A model generated the notes under the pieces. The model had not been told where the DNA came from. It searched no databases and saw nothing but the letters and a program-made list of their open reading frames with translations. The position numbers were made by a program, and so were the translations under genes. From Promicromonospora panici (lineage in GTDB: Bacteria > Actinomycetota > Actinomycetes > Actinomycetales > Cellulomonadaceae): a stretch of DNA of 64,000 nt. The stretch covers positions 1 through 64,000 of the forward strand of contig NZ_UWYY01000012.1 in assembly GCF_900608595.1 (NCBI RefSeq). Reading direction: 5' to 3'. Position 1 is the stretch's first letter. The number at the start of each line of letters is the position of its first letter. Of the stretch, positions 63,487 to 64,000 are shown one piece after another.

Positions 63487-64000
63487 TCAGAGGTACTGAC
63501 CGGTGTTCTGGACGGTGTCGATCGTGCGGGGCGTGGCGCCCTCGCCCTTCTTCTGGACGATGGTGCGGATGAAGACGATGCGCTCGCCCTTCTTGCCGCT
63601 GATGCGCGCCCAGTCGTCAGGGTTCGTCGTGTTCGGGAGGTCCTCGTTCTCCTTGAACTCGTCGACGCACGCGGTCAGGAGGTGCTCGACGCGGATGCCC
63701 TTCTGCCCCGTGGCCAGGAAGTCCTTGATCGCGTTCTTCTTGGCCCGGTCCACGACGTTCTGGATCATGGCGCCGGAGTTGAAGTCCTTGAAGAACAGGG
63801 TCTCCTTGTCGCCGGAGGCGTACGTGACCTCCAGGAACTGGTTCTCCTCGTCCTCCGAGTACATGCGCTCGACGACCGAGGTGATCATGCCGTCGAGAGC
63901 CGAGGCCATGTTGCCGTCGTACTCCGTCAGGTCGTCCGCGTGGATCGGCAGCTCCTTGGTGAGGTACTTGCCGAAGATCTCCTTGGCACCCTCGGCGTCG
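63487..64000 (-). CDS. mpa: Proteasome-associated AAA ATPase Mpa/ARC, C-terminal part
   Basis: The reading frame runs off the window end, so only the last 170 or so residues are seen. They cover the end of the AAA domain ([20 protein letters not shown]) and the C-terminal helical part ([19 protein letters not shown] and [20 protein letters not shown]). The chain ends GQYL, the penultimate-Tyr motif that docks Mpa/ARC into the alpha ring of the proteasome. The protein recognises Pup, unfolds the tagged substrate and threads it into PrcA/PrcB. First gene of the Pup-proteasome cluster. Confidence 0.95.
   Translation of the reverse strand, partial: DAEGAKEIFGKYLTKELPIHADDLTEYDGNMASALDGMITSVVERMYSEDEENQFLEVTYASGDKETLFFKDFNSGAMIQNVVDRAKKNAIKDFLATGQKGIRVEHLLTACVDEFKENEDLPNTTNPDDWARISGKKGERIVFIRTIVQKKGEGATPRTIDTVQNTGQYL

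Overview
The window is chromosomal DNA of a very GC-rich actinobacterium. The gene content and order point to Micrococcales, probably Promicromonosporaceae or Cellulomonadaceae; this is inferred from synteny, not from a search. Support comes from a complete Pup-proteasome locus (mpa, dop, pup, prcB, prcA, pafA, FKBP), the trpE / small membrane genes / trpC-trpB-trpA-lgt run, gltB-gltD-pyk, an ANTAR regulator beside polA, and rpsA. Most core genes lie on the minus strand, many with 1-8 bp stop/start overlaps.

Layout. Positions 1-2933: flavin monooxygenase, pcp and coaE. Positions 3.1-19.6 kb: an accessory block lying between coaE and rpsA, which are normally close in actinobacteria. It holds an epoxide-hydrolase-like enzyme, two large LuxR-type ATPase regulators bracketing a SigJ-like sigma factor, an orphan SdhA-like flavoprotein, an unusual P450 without the ExxR motif, an ABC exporter, a zinc-type CDF transporter and a STAND-TPR protein. 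Positions 19.7-27.0 kb: rpsA and a five-function dipeptide/oligopeptide ABC importer. Positions 27.2-34.7 kb: a methyltransferase, polA, a thioesterase, an acetyltransferase, an ANTAR regulator, tRNA-Leu(CAA) and a membrane TrkA/RyR-domain protein. Positions 34.8-43.5 kb: pyk, gltD, gltB and lgt. Positions 43.5-50.6 kb: tryptophan genes with four small membrane genes embedded, plus hisI. Positions 50.6-52.4 kb: an AbiEi-DUF559-type gene flanked on both sides by arrays of degenerate ~25 bp repeats that switch orientation in mid-array. Positions 52.4-56.2 kb: a heterodimeric ABC exporter. Positions 56.4-64.0 kb: hisF, an FKBP lipoprotein and the Pup-proteasome operon, with mpa running off the window end.

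How the genes work together. Chorismate goes to tryptophan through TrpE, TrpC, TrpB and TrpA (trpD and trpF are not here). HisI and HisF act in histidine synthesis but are separated by the exporter pair and the repeat-flanked gene. GltB/GltD and Pyk serve nitrogen assimilation and glycolysis. PafA attaches Pup to proteins, Dop deamidates and removes it, and Mpa feeds tagged substrates into the PrcA/PrcB core.

The strongest candidate for something undescribed is the repeat-array/AbiEi-DUF559 unit (50.6-52.4 kb). The ExxR-less P450, the SdhA-like protein with two changed substrate-site residues, the RyR-domain membrane protein and a ~46 bp-arm palindrome after pyk also merit attention. All calls were made by eye, with no database search.
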